From positions 1 through 14,906 of the forward strand of contig DLVV01000376.1 in the NCBI GenBank assembly GCA_003445035.1: DNA of 14,906 nt, in the 5' to 3' direction. The notes beneath the pieces were generated by a model. That model made no database searches and was not told where the DNA came from. It worked only from the letters and a program-made list of their open reading frames with translations. Below, in pieces: positions 14,048-14,906 of this stretch. The stretch's first letter is position 1; the number at the start of each line of letters is the position of its first letter. Source of the stretch: Planctomycetaceae bacterium. Lineage in GTDB: Bacteria > Planctomycetota > Planctomycetia > Planctomycetales > Planctomycetaceae. A program made the position numbers and the translations under genes.

Positions 14048-14906
14048 TGCGAGTCGCCCGTTCCATTCTCATCGCAATTGTCGCGCTCGCCGCATCACCG
14101 GCGAGCGTGTCGGCCGACGACGTGGTCAGCTTCCGTCGTCACGTCTGGCCCATCCTGAAACGTCATTGCTACGCCTGCCACAGCGGCGAGAAACCCGAAG
14201 GGAAACTGTCGTTGGCGACCGCCACATCGATCCGCACCGGCGGTGATACGGGGCCACTGCTGGTGCCGGGGAAGCCGAGCCGCAGCCTGTTGATCAAGAT
14301 GATCAGCGGCGAGGAGCCGTCGATGCCACCCAAGGGCAGGCCACTGACCCGGGCCAAGATCGATGTCCTGAAACGCTGGATCCTTCAGGGAGGCAAAATC
14401 GACTCGGTCGCACCGCTCGCCGAGCCGAAGGTCGTAATTCCCGTTGAGTACACACATGCTCCCGCGATCACTGCGGTTGCATTTTCTCCCGATGGTCAGC
14501 GAATTGCGTGTGCGTGTCGCAGCGAGGTGGTCGTTGTGACGACCAGCGGAACCGGTACCCCGCTGCGACTGCCAACCCGTTCGGATCTGCTCACCCATGT
14601 CGAGTTCAGTGCCGATGGAAAAATGCTGCTGGCTGCGGGCGGAACGCCGTCCTGGTTCGGGGAGGTGTGCGTGTTCTCGTTGGCCGATCGGAAGCGGGTT
14701 CTGGTCAGACGTGTCAGCAATGACACGCTCTTTCGTGGTGGATTTTCGCCCGATGGCAAGCGGGTCGCTCTCGGGGGAGCCGACGGTGCGGTTTACGTGA
14801 TCCCTCTCGACGAAAAATCCGCCGTCCAGCGGATCGAGCTGCACAGTGACTGGGTTGTTGACGTGGCCTGGACCCCGGATGGAAAGAAGTTGATCACGGC
14901 CGGGCG
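14047..14906 (+). CDS. Secreted cytochrome c (PSCyt1)-WD40 protein, C-terminus cut off by window edge
   Basis: The ATG at 14047-14049 shares one base with the preceding stop (TGATG), and 286 codons run open to the right edge. The protein has a Sec signal peptide (1-23, ending SVSA), then a planctomycete cytochrome c-like domain: FRRHVWPILKRHCYACHSGE with haem motif CYACH (Cys41, Cys44, His45); LLVPGKPSRSLLIKMISG (71-88); and PSMPPKG (91-97), whose Met is a plausible axial haem ligand. The domain ends about residue 118 (LKRWILQGG). WD40 repeats follow: ITAVAFSPDGQRIACAC (141-157), LTHVEFSADGKMLLAAGG (182-199), FRGGFSPDGKRVALGGADG (229-247), VVDVAWTPDGKKLITAG (270-286), so a beta-propeller continues past the window. 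Such cytochrome-WD40 fusions are a known partner of DUF1549/DUF1553 and DUF1501 genes. The probable role is electron transfer or protein assembly on the outside of the cytoplasmic membrane. Confidence 0.92.
   Translation, partial: MRVARSILIAIVALAASPASVSADDVVSFRRHVWPILKRHCYACHSGEKPEGKLSLATATSIRTGGDTGPLLVPGKPSRSLLIKMISGEEPSMPPKGRPLTRAKIDVLKRWILQGGKIDSVAPLAEPKVVIPVEYTHAPAITAVAFSPDGQRIACACRSEVVVVTTSGTGTPLRLPTRSDLLTHVEFSADGKMLLAAGGTPSWFGEVCVFSLADRKRVLVRRVSNDTLFRGGFSPDGKRVALGGADGAVYVIPLDEKSAVQRIELHSDWVVDVAWTPDGKKLITAG

Noticed and set aside
1..14906. Search for mobile elements, CRISPR arrays, tRNA/rRNA genes, phage or defence genes
   Set aside because: No transposase or integrase motifs, no regularly spaced short repeats, no tRNA-like cloverleaf noticed in the short intergenic gaps; reading by eye could still miss a degenerate element.

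Overview
The window looks like a piece of a GC-rich chromosome from a planctomycete (Planctomycetota). The call rests on protein families: a DUF1501 protein, a very long secreted protein with Ig-like/PPC-like domains, a PSCyt/DUF1549-DUF1553 protein and a cytochrome c/WD40 protein lie in a row, a combination first described in Rhodopirellula and typical of that phylum. Nearly every product carries a Sec or Tat export signal. I see no rRNA, tRNA, CRISPR array, transposase, integrase or phage gene, and coding density is high (largest gene-free gap about 150 bp).

Layout. (1) 1-580, minus strand: the N-terminal part of a cytoplasmic beta-propeller glycoside-hydrolase-like protein (GH43/GH32 superfamily), cut by the window edge. 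(2) 727-1728, plus: a secreted S1/P1-type zinc nuclease with all nine metal ligands. It converges, with only 7 bp between stops, on (3) 1736-2785, minus: a secreted alpha/beta hydrolase. (4) 2932-6982, plus, a probable operon: an amidohydrolase-2 family metal-dependent hydrolase, a secreted CocE/NonD (X-Pro peptidase S15-like) serine hydrolase, and a Tat-exported protein of a conserved family without known function. (5) 7135-14906, plus, a probable second operon: a 101-aa beta-rich protein with no visible signal peptide, a Tat-exported DUF1501 protein, an 847-aa secreted PPC/Ig-like protein with an inserted Ala-rich helical segment, an 843-aa protein with Ig-like domains, a CX4CH PSCyt1 domain and DUF1549 (with CX2CH)/DUF1553, and a cytochrome c-WD40 protein that runs off the right edge.

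How the genes may work together. The last three genes of region 5 are tightly arranged: the 8976 and 11516 genes overlap by 4 bp (ATGA) and the 11516 and 14047 genes by 1 bp (TGATG), which implies translational coupling and a joint product. Together they offer three c-type haem attachment motifs on secreted, beta-rich, adhesion-like scaffolds, plus a sulfatase/alkaline-phosphatase-fold protein (DUF1501). A cell-surface or periplasmic redox/hydrolytic complex is a reasonable inference, but the substrate is not visible in the sequence. This module is the nearest thing in the window to an undescribed system: the families are known and widespread in planctomycetes, yet their biochemical role is, to my knowledge, not established. 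Intergenic regions hold no clear sigma70 promoters or strong intrinsic terminators. Two small stem-loops (5642-5660; 8923-8975) are listed as tentative.
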